DNA from: Ectocarpus siliculosus
Taxonomy: Eukaryota; Sar; Phaeophyceae; Ectocarpales; Ectocarpaceae
Length of the DNA stretch: 55,714 nt
Direction of reading: 5' to 3'
Assembly (NCBI GenBank): GCA_000310025.1
Contig: FN648714.1
Location: 1 to 55,714 of the forward strand
Below, in pieces: positions 43,305 to 53,300 of the stretch (positions are counted from its first letter, which is position 1; each line of letters opens with the position of its first letter). Made by a program: the position numbers and the translations under genes. The notes beneath the pieces were generated by a model that made no database searches, was not told the DNA's origin, and worked only from the letters and a program-made list of their open reading frames with translations.

Positions 43305-46300
43305 ATGCTCTGTTCCAACCCTTACTCGTGGTACAAGCTCGTGCTGGTGACGACCGTGCTCGTCCTTCCCGGCGCGAACGGTGAGTGAATGCACTTTGGC
43401 GGGGTCTTCCACATCACATGAACCCCAGACATCCACCCCGCTCCACGTTGTATGCGGAGGTGCGCAAGGGACAAGGTCACGCCGTTGCCAAGAGATGATG
43501 TGTCACGAGCAGAGCTACAAATATCTAGATGAGATTGCCCCTCCATCATTAGTGGCATATCCCGCCAGCGATATTTTCCCAAAGAACAGATACGTTTGGC
43601 CAAGGCACCTTATGGTCCGCTCTCGACTGCGAACAGTCTCTACCCGACATCATGTGCTGCAGTAGGAATAGACTTTGCCAACAAAAACAGATGTTGCACT
43701 GTCTATTCTCTATTGTAATAGATGCAGTAGATGGTGAGGCTTGCTTTTGCATCTCGTGGGATATTCGTCCAAGTAACCACGTGCGACAACGTCAAAACCA
43801 CAGTTCATACCCTCTCCCTGGCTGGCTGTGACTGCCTCCTTCGTAACCACACGAATGAATATTTTCAGGCTTGAACCATTGCCTGGATGCCGAAGACTCT
43901 GTCAACTACAAATGTTCCCCGGGCGAAACCTCGCTGTGAGTTATGCTGCTTGTAGCCTTAACTCCACGGAACACTGACACAAGAGGTCACTGTACGTGCT
44001 TTGTTCGTGTGCGTCTGTGACCGATGCGTTTTAATTTGGCGAGGTTGACCCTTTACCACCCAATAGTAGTTTGACTATATACGCGGTCCTCTTCGTTGAA
44101 TAATGCTTGCTGATCGTCAGACTGGGGGGGGGGGGGTGTACTCATAGTCGTGCATGCCGTAGTCGTTAGACCATTGATTTCGCATCCCTACAAAGCCGGG
44201 ACGGAGCACGCCGGGTTCTCACCGGACCAGGCTCTCACATCACCAAGCGCGAAGCGCCGTGAGGAATTTGGCGAGTCGCATGAAGGGTGAGCTGCATCCT
44301 GCTAAGGGTGTTCGGCATCTTGTGCTTACTTCCTTACGTACGGATGACAGCTGCGCATGACTTACTTTATTTTCTGGTGCTTTCACTTCCAGAGACAGTT
44401 GTAAGCACTGTGTACCTGCCTCGAGGATGCTTGCCCATTTTAACATAACGTGGTGCGATCACCCCCCTTGCGCGGAGTGAGCGTTCTCCACCCTGCACAA
44501 CATGATCTACTCGACCACCATTATGGTTACCGCAAAAAAAAAAACAGAGAGAGGTAAAAAAAAAAAAAACGGTAAACTGGTTGCCGAGTTCACGGAGTGA
44601 ATTGGCTTGTTTTACAACGTCGTTGCCAAGCGACGAAAACCCAATCCCGATGGCAAACACCGAGGGGGCGGCTTGTTTTACAACGTCGTTGCCAAGCGAC
44701 GAAAACCCAACCCCGATGACAAACACCGGGGGGGACGATCGTCAGACTGGGGGGTGGAATGTCGTCCAGACGAATCAAACGGGTGTCATTCTCATCGATG
44801 TATTGAACGATTCTTAACCGGTCACCAAACCGTGTTCTCCAACTCCGTTTCTGGTAGTTATTCTGCTTGACTGTTCGTCTTGAATAATCAAGATGGCTCT
44901 CGGTGGTTCTTTCTGTGCCGATTGAAACCCTGCCAGAGTTTCTTCTATGTATACATACGTAGCCCCCGCGAGAGTAGACTGTCGGAGGGTGCAAGGCGTG
45001 AGGAATATGATCCTGGAAGGGTGGCTGGTATCTACGCTGACAAACATCTCGTGAGGAAGCTAATTAGTTGCGTTTCAATAGCGGGATATGCTACGCTGCT
45101 CTTCATCCATTATCAGGAGTTTTGGGACTGGGACGGGATGTGGATACCTGGTGGATGCCGATCTGCCCGATCTGCAAGCGTGCTTCAACACCGCTGGACG
45201 AACAAGCATCGCCAGCATGTAAGGGGGAGAGTGAGCCATTTGCTGTTCACTTGAACTCTCCAAACTTAGGGTAGGGTGGTTGACACCGTCGCCAACCATG
45301 TGTTTTCTGTTGCCGGATATATTTTCGTAGGCCTCGCTTGCCGAGGGGCAGCGACGGGAAGACATGTTCTCTGGTTCCGTCTCCGTCCTAAACGCAACTC
45401 GGTCGAAGGTTTGATCAAGAGCTATGTAGTACATATATCTGTAGCTGCCGTCTGGTTCGGGCGTGGCGTAGTGCGGAACACTCATTTTCCACCACACGGT
45501 GAGGTTCATGTTTGGGGCAAGTCTCTTCGCGGTTGCAAATATCTTTCGGTGCTGGTTTTGATTTTCGTTCAGTTCGAGTATACGTGAAGGTAAATGCCAA
45601 CTTTTCGTGCCATTCTCCACGACCCCGGGAAAAAGGTTGCTGATAGCAATATCGGCTGTCATGTTCCAGCCACCATCATTACACGTTGTATCCTGTTGAA
45701 GGCGGTGATGAACAGACATTCCTATAACCTGGTAACCACGTCAAACCCCAGCGAAGCTGTGCGTTGGGTCTCTCGGCGGGCAGACAGCTGGAGAGCGGGA
45801 AGCTCTACAGCACGCAACCCGACATGCATTAAGTCGACTCCATGACGCTGGGTTGCCGATATTCATTCATAACCCCAACATCGTCAACACCAAACACCGC
45901 CGGTGTTTGCGCGTGAGCGTCACTGGATTGATCGCGCCTCTGTACCGTTCTACATTCCCGAATGACAACAGTGATCTGCGCCTGATGGCTGTGGAAAAGC
46001 TTCCCGTGGGAATGTTCGACAATCTTCCGAACCTGAGCGAACTGTAAGTGATCTGGAGCGTTGTTACGAAATACTACTACAGTAGACGATACAGTGCCGG
46101 CCCACCATTCGCTGATTGAGATCCCGGCGCAAACCCAATCAAACGGCGTTACCGCGCGTTGCCCACCAATCCTTGTCGGGTAAGGTCCCTCAGAAATTAG
46201 TGCTGGTCACCATTGAAACAGGACTGGCTCGGCTAGGGTAGTGTTACAACTGCGCCTTTTCCCACGAGGAAATTCTGTTTCTCAGTCAGACAACTCCGAA

Positions 46301-49300
46301 TCCTGCTGTATCTGTCCCTCACGCTGACATGATGGTGAACCAGTCGGGTTGTTGTCAACGTTGCACGGCGTAACTCAAGGCATCGTTCTTCTCCATCCAC
46401 CGTACAACACTCTAACTCAAACCATTACAAGATGTTGACATGTGTATTGTCCCTTGTCTACAGTAGTAGTTTTCCTCGATCATATCTTGCGCCTCAGGTT
46501 GGATCGGCGATGATGCCGACCTCTTCTTGTGGGAAGGCTCATACTCCACGTGTCTATACCGTATGTGATATTTGCCGATTTCGTGTACAAGGATGCTGGG
46601 CAGCTCGGTGGCTGAGGCGATCCCAGTCGGACTCTTTGATAACCTCAAGGCCTCGCTACACGTTCTGTGAGTATTGCCGGTAATCCACGCTCGTCAGCAT
46701 AGCTCAACATGCTCCGATGACTAAATAATGGGGACGCGTAGTTGGTGAACTCGGCGTGACATTTCATTCCTGAATTTTCCCGAAACTGGGCTCCGACTCT
46801 ATTTGCCAAATGTGTACCGCTTCCATGGAAGTATAAATCATCTTCCATGGAAGTTGGATCTACTTCTATGGACGCTGGTACCACTTCTATGGAACCTATT
46901 TCACGTTTCGTACTTCCATGGAAGCACAAAACGACACTTCCATGGAAGAGATATTCACTTCCGTGGAAACAAAGAGATATTCACTTCCATGGAACTAAGG
47001 ATATGAAATGTGGATGTGCCACTTCCATGGAGAAGTTGACTTCCCCGGAAGTCCAATGGACATCCCATGGAAATGGAACAGCTTCCATGGAACCGCTTCT
47101 ATGGAACAGCTTTCATGGGATTCAGACCTTAGGCTTCCATGGATCGTTTTCAAATCAGGCTTAGGGCAGCTTCCATGGCAGTATCCAGCCTCGGGATCGC
47201 TTCCACGCTTCCAAGGACCTCCATGGAAGCTCTCTTCGGGATTCGCGTTAGCGGTAGGGTGTGGGTTAGGGTGAGGGTTCGGGTAGGGAAGCTGAAACGA
47301 CCACATGCCTAGACGCTTCTGTGGACATTGCTTTAGGTTAGGTTAGCAGTAGGAAGCTGGCAGTACCACATGCCGTAACGCTTCCGTCGAAGTTGCTTTC
47401 ATGGAAGTTTCGTTGCTTCCACGGAACTTGGTTTCTACCTCTGTCGCCCACGTACACGGAAGTTGCTGCATTGACGTTTTCGTGCTTCCATGGAAGTACA
47501 GCAGAAACTCTGTCTAGCGACGAGCTTCCATGGAAGTACTACAGTACTCCCATTGAAGCTCGTCGTGCTTCCGTGGAAGTCCGAAATGCGACTTCCTTGG
47601 AAGCAACGAGCGGTTAATATCGGGCGCTTCCATGGGAGCGGATCAACTTCCATGGAAGCGGATTAACTTCCGTGGAAGTAGTTTTACGCTTCCATGGAAG
47701 CATCATGGAAGCCGAAACCCGAAACAGACGAACAGATTCCATGGGAGTCAAGTTGACTTCCAGAAGCCATCTAACTTCCATGGAAGTCGATACAGTCGTG
47801 GGCCCGGTTTAGCGGTCCATAGTGTCACGAATTTTTATAACCGCTATTCAGGGCATCGCCGCTAAACCACTTTAGCGGTCATTATCCGCTTAACCAGGAG
47901 GCTTAATAGCGGTCGTGAACCGCTAAACCGGGAAAAGGCCCATTTTTGCCCTACAATAACAGCGTGGAGAGCTGATATTGAGAGGGCCATGCGTATCATT
48001 ACAGCAGTCATACGAAGGTGCGGATGAACAAGTAACGAGCTAATGAAGGACAACGCCGCAATCACATTCATTAATGATGCATTTGAATTCGCCAAAGCAC
48101 AAAGATTATTCTCCCTTCTGGACTGTATGCCCCTCATCAAGACTGAAAATCGTTCGCGTCTCTAACGAAGTGAAGTAGGTGATGAGACAAACTTGTGACA
48201 ACGCAATGACAATCAACCACGTGCTTGAGCATCTCATTTCTGCCATGTGTCCCGTATCGATCATTCTTCACCCAAAGCAACCTCTCTGGTATCTGCCTTG
48301 CGCGCTGGAGGAGCGGCGTGCGCTGCGAGGAACGCCATTTTTGCCTTGCGAAATAGTGTGCTGCTTCGCTTACGCCACACGACTCCGCGCTCTCCACGCT
48401 GGCCAAAATCCGATGATACCTCCGAGTGTGGTGGCGGCGACATCACCCCCCTGCCCTTCGCTCCGTCAAAATGTGCGGTGGTATCTAGCCCTAGCTCTAG
48501 GTCGTCGTGTCGTCGTCGGAGGGGTTAGGCCCCCCTCCATGTACATACCGGACAACTTTCAACAACCTCGTCATTCGCGCCCAAAGCTTTGGCGATCTCT
48601 TCCTGTCCGCACTATTTCTGCGTGCGCTACCTTCTGGTCAAGAAGCTTCAAAACCTCGAGATTCTAGCCAAAGTAGAGCCGCGTGTGGGGCTGTTGTCGT
48701 GTAGCTGCAGCGCGAGTTGTTTCTTTCCGCGTGCCTGGTGCTAGAAAGCCACCTTACACCTCTTGGCGCTTGGGCGGATTTGAGAAGTGAGGGGAACTCT
48801 GCGCCTTCTTGGTTGTACGCCGGTTGCATCTCGTTCTCATCCGGAGCCTCCACCTCCCCACACACATGCTGTGTATGCGGCCACCACAGCAACCTTTACA
48901 ATCATGCGCGCCGCGTGGACTCGTGCCGCATCTAGAAGCTTGCACAGTTCTCCATCCACGCGCCGCACGGTGTGTCTCTATTATTAGCATCGACCGCGCT
49001 AACCGGCTGACCAATGAAAAGACGTCGTCGTCAGTCTCAGCGCGGCTGAAAACACAAAACACTGCTATATGTCATTAACTGGGACCTCGTGAGGGGGCGG
49101 CATGGGGCAGGTAAAAGCTATTCCCCGGAGTAGGACAGACACGGTAGGTAGCAACAGAGGAAGAGTGCCACCTTGCACTCGAGTTCGTTTTGGAGTGTTT
49201 TCACCATCATCCTCCTTGCTTTCGCCACCATCACTCTCATCGTCGTTTCTTCATCTATTTTTCGGCGATTCTTCTCTGGCCCTGCGTCGTTTGGTGTTTG

Positions 49301-50314
49301 TGTGTGTGTCTCGCTGTGTCCTTTTTATTATGAGCATCGACCAGCTAACTGGCTGACCAAGTCGCTGTGCTGTGAGTATGTACAAGCGAAGCGCGCACTA
49401 CATGCAGGTCCCCGCAAAATTGAACCGATAACCGCTATTGGTGGCTGCAAACATGTCCAATAACCGCTATTGAGGGCACGACCGGTTTAGCGGTTGCATA
49501 ACCGCTAAACCAGGGTGCAGCCGTGTCACGAGATTTTATAACCGCTATTCAGGGCATCTCGCTAAACAGGGAACCGCTAAACCGGGCCCACGACTGTATT
49601 GACTTCCATGTTAGTGACAGTGATTTCCATGGAACCACCTCCATGGAAGCAGAGAACCACTTCCATGGAAGCTTATTTCATTTGTCAAATGGTGTAGGTT
49701 GCCGAAACTGGGCGGAACATTCGGAAGGGAATGACTCACACATGTAGGCCGATATTTCGTTTTCCCCTCATGCCTCCAGAAACGAAGGCATTTGGTGCAT
49801 GAAATATGTAATGATATTGCGATGTCCAACTCGTTCCGCCGACTATTGTACAAATTTTCTCACGTGAATTTTCCACCTCGCGTCTCTACGGATAACGGCT
49901 TGACAGATCATCGCTTATGTAGACGTGGATGCACTGGTAGTACCCTTGGATTTTGGGGTAGAGAGAGATACGCCACGAGCGGAACAAGTATGTCAGGGTG
50001 TACGTGCGGTAGGCGATGCTCCCTCACCTGCGATGCAGTCAGCAGTTCTCGTGGGTTATCGTCCTGATTGTACACAACACATCATTACCCTATCACAGAA
50101 CTTCACCGGCACACGCTAATATATGGCAGAACACGCACCTTGGATACCTTGTCGAAACTGGTCTGCTAAATAGATTGGTAAGATGAACGCCCATTATCAT
50201 CGGAAACAACCCTCGTTTGTTTGTCGTGCTCCTCCTCAGACGCGTCGAGGATAGCCCGGAGCTGACTTGGCTTCCTCCGAACCTCTTCAAGAAGCTCTCC
50301 GGTCTTCAGATATT
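43305..50314 (+). CDS. Secreted leucine-rich-repeat protein, 5 exons visible (3' end not found)
   Basis: Exons: 43305-43380, 43869-43935, 45972-46043, 46592-46666, 50240-50314. Exon 1 encodes a signal peptide: MLCSNPYSWYK then a hydrophobic LVLVTTVLVLPGAN. Exon 2 is a two-Cys cap (LNHCLDAED...YKCSPGETSL). Each later exon is one LRR of 24-25 residues and ends two bases into a codon: EKLPVGMFDNLPNLSEL, AEAIPVGLFDNLKASLHVL, TWLPPNLFKKLSGLQI. All donors are GTGAG/GTAAG and all phases fit (phase 1 once, then phase 2). One-repeat exons of equal phase allow units to be added or lost without frame damage. The protein probably acts outside the cell or at its surface in recognition; that is inferred. 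The last intron (3.6 kb) contains palindrome array D and a pogo-type element. No further exon was identified after 50314, so the gene may be cut short or continue beyond the insertions. Confidence 0.65.
44602..44733 (+). repeat. Two-copy tandem repeat, 66 bp, in LRR gene intron
   Basis: Two adjacent copies start GGCTTGTTTTACAACGTCGT and end CAAACACCG(A/G)GGGGG(C/A), differing at only a few positions, so the duplication is recent. It lies in the intron between exons 43869-43935 and 45972-46043. Nearby, GATCGTCAGACTGGGGGG occurs twice (44115 and 44738). Confidence 0.85.
45075..45719 (-). CDS. Unassigned 214-codon open frame antisense in LRR gene intron
   Basis: An uninterrupted minus-strand frame starting with ATG. 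Composition is protein-like (NMNLTVWWKMSVPHY, SYRYMYYIALDQTFDRV), but no family is recognised and no splicing is evident. It lies in an intron of the plus-strand LRR gene. It may be a nested gene, a captured gene fragment or a chance frame. Confidence 0.25.
   Translation of the reverse strand: MSVHHRLQQDTTCNDGGWNMTADIAISNLFPGVVENGTKSWHLPSRILELNENQNQHRKIFATAKRLAPNMNLTVWWKMSVPHYATPEPDGSYRYMYYIALDQTFDRVAFRTETEPENMSSRRCPSASEAYENISGNRKHMVGDGVNHPTLSLESSSEQQMAHSPPYMLAMLVRPAVLKHACRSGRSASTRYPHPVPVPKLLIMDEEQRSISRY
46815..47790. repeat. CCATGG-centred palindrome array D (ACTTCCATGGAAGT type)
   Basis: About 30 units of TTCCATGGAA or one-base variants over about 970 bp, eleven of them exact by my reading. 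The unit is usually ACTTCCATGGAAGT or GCTTCCATGGAAGC. Spacing is irregular (about 10-100 bp), so it is not a plain satellite. It includes a degenerate GGGTTAGGG-like tract at 47247-47290. The array is split by the pogo-type element: two more exact units follow it (see 49608-49672). Confidence 0.9.
48970..49025 (-). repeat. Dispersed ~50-bp A-box-like repeat, copy 4
   Basis: Minus-strand copy: TTTTCATTGGTCAGCCGGTT then AGCGCGGTCGATGCTAATAA, with the GT-rich tail on the plus strand (GGTGTGTCTC). Very close to copy 3. Lies inside the pogo-type element at 47793-49596. Confidence 0.7.
49300..49362 (-). repeat. Dispersed ~50-bp A-box-like repeat, copy 5
   Basis: Minus-strand copy: TTGGTCAGCCAGTTAGCTGG then TCGATGCTCATAATAAAAAG, with a GTGTGTGTGTCTC tail. 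Lies about 340 bp from copy 4 in the same orientation, also inside the pogo-type element. Confidence 0.65.
49608..49672. repeat. Continuation of array D after the transposon
   Basis: Contains GACTTCCATG, ATTTCCATGGAACC, CCTCCATGGAAGC and CACTTCCATGGAAGC. It directly follows the right end of the TA-flanked element, so the transposon inserted into a pre-existing array. Confidence 0.85.
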
Positions 50315-50975
50315 GTGAGAGTTACATTGCGAACCTTGCCCTGCTTTGTCCTTGGATGAACTACTGATTCACGTCACAACACGTGGTCGATTCATACGAA
50401 CTTCCTGCGCAATCGCTTGCAAAAGCAGTTGATTGTTGCACGGCTGCTCGACATCTGTCCAATGTGTTGCAGAATACCGCTATCGAACCAAGGTACACAA
50501 GGAAAAAAATGATCCCCGAGAAAAGCACACCGGGCGGTATTCTCAGATGAAAGGATAGGGTCACAGAAGGTGTACTATTGATACCACACAAGAAAATCCC
50601 CGGCGAAAATATGTCGACGCCGAAAGGGTTATCATCGGGGGTGGCGTTGTCTAATGCGGAGTACGATAGATTATGCGTAAAAAACAATCTTTTGTTGGCA
50701 ACCAAATGTTTCAGTACGGCCTCGATGTTACCACCAGTTGGCACACGACGTACGCGTTCAGGCCTTCTCCGGAACAACATCTAAAGGCTCTTTGTTGTGG
50801 TCCTGTTGTTCAGCTTGTCGCTTCGTCGCGTGGGTACTAAGAACACTACATATGTTGCGTACATTTTGTGTCTTGGAAATCGTTTGGCTCGCGGTCTGAA
50901 AACGTTGTACATCGTAAGTAAGGCTTCCGGCACAGGTCTCGGGTTGTACAAGCACCGATTGCAATGACAGGGTTG
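50315..50975. other. Unassigned stretch after the last LRR exon
   Basis: No further LRR exon is evident, although one-repeat exons are short and easy to miss. A minus-strand frame at 50361-50780 (139 codons) has a hydrophobic segment (GVLFSGIIFFLVYLGSIAVF) but no known domain. Confidence 0.35.
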
Positions 50976-50980
50976 GGATT

Positions 50981-51333
50981 TATTAGATATATTGGGAGTA
51001 CTCGTAGCATAGTATGACGGTTGAGATGTCCGGTACGTACGTACGAAAGTAACAGTGATGAGATGCGGAGGGATAGGAACTTTCTACATATATTCCTTGG
51101 TTGCGAGAGGTATTTGGCGGAGATTCAGAGAGATTCGTTGAGTGACAAAGAGTGAAGGCGTGCCCAGATACCGTGAAGGTTTGACGAGCACTGGCACGCC
51201 CCCGATGAACACAATACTTTCCAATACTTTTGCATTACGTTTTCAACACGTTTCCTACCCATCCACGCTCCGCCATGGGCCACCCGCTTTGAGCTCCAAC
51301 CACAAAGAACCGAGCCACCCGAATTATCGATCA
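50981..51333 (+). repeat. 5' LTR
   Basis: Starts TATTAGATATATTGGGAG and ends GAATTATCGATCA. Contains ACGTACGTACG near 51040. Identical to the 3' LTR by direct reading. Confidence 0.93.
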
Positions 51334-51421
51334 CGCTAGCGATATGACACGTCGTCTACGAGATTCGCGGTCGAGCTTGGTTTAGGAGCATCGCCTTGCG
51401 GCGATCGACAGCAGGGTCAAG

Positions 51422-51814
51422 ATGGCCTCCAGGCGCGAAGATGAATCCCGCCCAGCAGCGGAAGCCCGCCAAGCAGCGGAGGACGCCAGGATCGAAGAAC
51501 TGGTCAACGAGCGAGTAGCAGCTCGGATGGAGCAGCTGATGGAGGAGAAACTGGCCAAGAAGATGGCCGAGATGGAGGTACGGCATCGAGCCGAGCGGCA
51601 GAGATCAGAAGATCTCCGGCGAGGAAATGAAGAACAAGAGGCACCACACCAGCAAGAACCTGGGGGCCCAACACCCAACCCTTCCGCAGACGATCTGGCC
51701 GACGCGATTGCGACTGCCATGGCCGGTCGCCTCCAGACTTCATCAGGGGATATCGGTGCAGTGCCTCACCCTGCAACTCTCCGTATGACTGAAAGTAGAC
51801 GAATTGAGTTTTGA
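51422..51814 (+). CDS. Gag-like coiled-coil protein of the short LTR element
   Basis: ATG at 51422, 130 codons, TGA at 51812-51814. The first 65 residues are rich in A, E, R, Q, M and K and should form a long helix or coiled coil (EARQAAEDARIEELVNERV, MEQLMEEKLAKKMAEMEV). A Pro/Gly hinge and ADDLADAIATAMAGRL follow. The position just inside the 5' LTR and the helical N-terminus fit the start of a gag protein. No CCHC zinc knuckle is present, so it appears to be a cut-down gag. Its first coding segment recurs in the downstream tandem repeats. Confidence 0.65.
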   Translation: MASRREDESRPAAEARQAAEDARIEELVNERVAARMEQLMEEKLAKKMAEMEVRHRAERQRSEDLRRGNEEQEAPHQQEPGGPTPNPSADDLADAIATAMAGRLQTSSGDIGAVPHPATLRMTESRRIEF

Positions 51815-52128
51815 GAATTTTCTGCCCGCCAAGCAGCGGAAGCCCGCCAAGTAGCGGAGGATATTGGTTTTTGTTTGTTTTGAGAATTTTCTGCCTGCCA
51901 AGCAGCGGAAGCCCGCCAAGTAGCGGAGGATATTGGTTTTTGTTTGTTTTGAGAATTTTCTGCCCGCCAAGCAGCGGAAGCCCGCCAAGTAGCGGAGGAT
52001 ATTTGTTTTTGTTTGTTTTGAGAATTTTCTGCCCGCCCAGCAGCGGAAGCCCGCCAAGCAGCGGAGGACACCAGGCGCGAAGATATTGGTTTTTGTTTGT
52101 TTTGAGAATTTTCTTGTTTGTTTTGGAG
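51809..52128 (+). repeat. Tandem repeat of 69-84 bp containing a gag-derived segment
   Basis: Units start TTTTGAGAATTTTCTGCC at 51809, 51878, 51947 and 52016 (69-bp period), with a longer fourth unit (84 bp) and a partial fifth at 52100. Each unit includes GCAGCGGAAGCCCGCCAAG, which also occurs in the gag frame at about 51454-51480. The fourth unit also carries CAGGCGCGAAGAT, found at the gag start (51431). Confidence 0.92.
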
Positions 52129-52188
52129 AGATGGTAAAGAGGAATTTGGTTTTTCTCGGAGCATGACGATGCATACGAGTAGGGGGGC

Positions 52189-52541
52189 TATTAGATATAT
52201 TGGGAGTACTCGTAGCATAGTATGACGGTTGAGATGTCCGGTACGTACGTACGAAAGTAACAGTGATGAGATGCGGAGGGATAGGAACTTTCTACATATA
52301 TTCCTTGGTTGCGAGAGGTATTTGGCGGAGATTCAGAGAGATTCGTTGAGTGACAAAGAGTGAAGGCGTGCCCAGATACCGTGAAGGTTTGACGAGCACT
52401 GGCACGCCCCCGATGAACACAATACTTTCCAATACTTTTGCATTACGTTTTCAACACGTTTCCTACCCATCCACGCTCCGCCATGGGCCACCCGCTTTGA
52501 GCTCCAACCACAAAGAACCGAGCCACCCGAATTATCGATCA
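52189..52541 (+). repeat. 3' LTR
   Basis: Same sequence as the 5' LTR, preceded by the purine tract AGTAGGGGGGC and followed by the GGATT target duplication. Confidence 0.93.
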
Positions 52542-52744
52542 GGATTGACTTGTGCGGTAGGTGGAGTTACCCATTTATACACAACAGACGTTTCGAACGT
52601 GGACCTTGGTTGAAACCCACTCCCTCCTCCACATCCAAGACTTTGGGAACGAAATGTTAACTAGCCAGCCAAAATAGAGATAAAAGCTGTGGGATCAATT
52701 CTGGTTGCCCAACTAATGAGTCTTGAAAGGTAAACTACGCGGGG

Positions 52745-53048
52745 TGCAGCAAGCACGTTCTGGACGTTACTTGGGGCACTGGGTAGTCGGCCGTGTTAGG
52801 CCGAGAGAGAGAGATTGAGAGAGAGTTGGAGAGAGAGTGGGAGAAGGAAACTTGATTGGAGAGAGACGGTGGTGGTGGTGGAGAGAGAGAGGAAGAAGTG
52901 AGCGCAGCACGCACGCAAGCTTCATCGCACCAACCACGCCAAAAGGGTCCCCGTGACCGCACCGATGGTACCCTGCAACACACGAAATTCCCAACACGTA
53001 TCCCCCTGGGATCCTCACGACCAGATACTGCTGCGAGTATATCTAACA
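52745..53048 (-). repeat. 3' LTR of the Ty1/copia element (probable)
   Basis: On the minus strand it starts TGTTAGATATACTCGCAGC right after a purine tract GCAGGGGGGA (53049-53060) and ends near TTGCTGCA at 52745. TG...CA ends and the purine tract fit an LTR. It includes a GA-rich stretch (52800-52890). The partner LTR lies outside the window, so the left boundary is provisional. Confidence 0.6.
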
Positions 53049-53060
53049 TCCCCCCTGCTC

Positions 53061-53300
53061 GCAACAGTTATTCACTGAAAACTTCGCGAACACTCGATAT
53101 CTCAACCAAAATACATCTCTCCAAGAATATATGCCATCAATACTCGACCAGAATAACATAAGAGGAAAAAACAATTCAAAGGAACATGAATACTGCATCG
53201 CGCGTAACAAATACTTGGCGCGAGAAATGAAAGAAACGGGAAACAAAACGAGAAACAAAACAAAACCAAAACACAACCAATCAGAAAAACAATAAAATGT
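53061..53300 (-). other. Non-coding spacer between copia pol and its 3' LTR
   Basis: About 240 bases, rich in T on the coding (minus) strand, with no open frame. It separates the pol stop codon (53301) from the purine tract at 53049-53060. Confidence 0.5.

Larger units (their letters stand above)
47793..49596 (+). mobile_element. pogo/Tc1-type DNA transposon, non-autonomous, with TIRs and TA target duplication
   Basis: The left end CAGTCGTGGGCCCGGTTTAG (then CGGT) starts at 47793; the right end is its exact complement, ending at 49596. TA flanks both sides (47791-47792 and 49597-49598). Ends starting CAGT with TA duplication are typical of Tc1/mariner/pogo. Subterminal units ATAACCGCTATT(C/G)AGGGCA and TTTAGCGG recur at both ends (47838, 49425, 49459, 49536) and can pair as hairpins. 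The 1.8-kb interior has small frames on both strands but no recognisable transposase, so mobilisation would need a transposase supplied from elsewhere. Confidence 0.85.
50981..52541 (+). mobile_element. Complete short LTR retrotransposon (non-autonomous, copia-like), GGATT target duplication
   Basis: Two direct LTRs of 353 bp (50981-51333 and 52189-52541) read as identical over their whole length. The flanks carry a 5-bp duplication GGATT (50976-50980 and 52542-52546). A purine tract AGTAGGGGGG lies immediately before the 3' LTR. The interior (855 bp) holds only a short gag-like frame and tandem repeats; protease, integrase and reverse transcriptase are absent. The LTR start TATTAGATATA resembles TGTTAGATATA at the start of the copia LTR at 52745-53048, suggesting a relative of copia elements could mobilise it. 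Identical LTRs mean recent insertion. Confidence 0.93.

Noticed and set aside
47247-47290. Interstitial telomere (GGGTTAGGG-like tract; similar bits at 15650, 16295, 20935, 37466)
   Set aside because: The tracts are short and degenerate (GGGTTAGGGTGAGGGTTCGGG), without a run of identical telomeric units.
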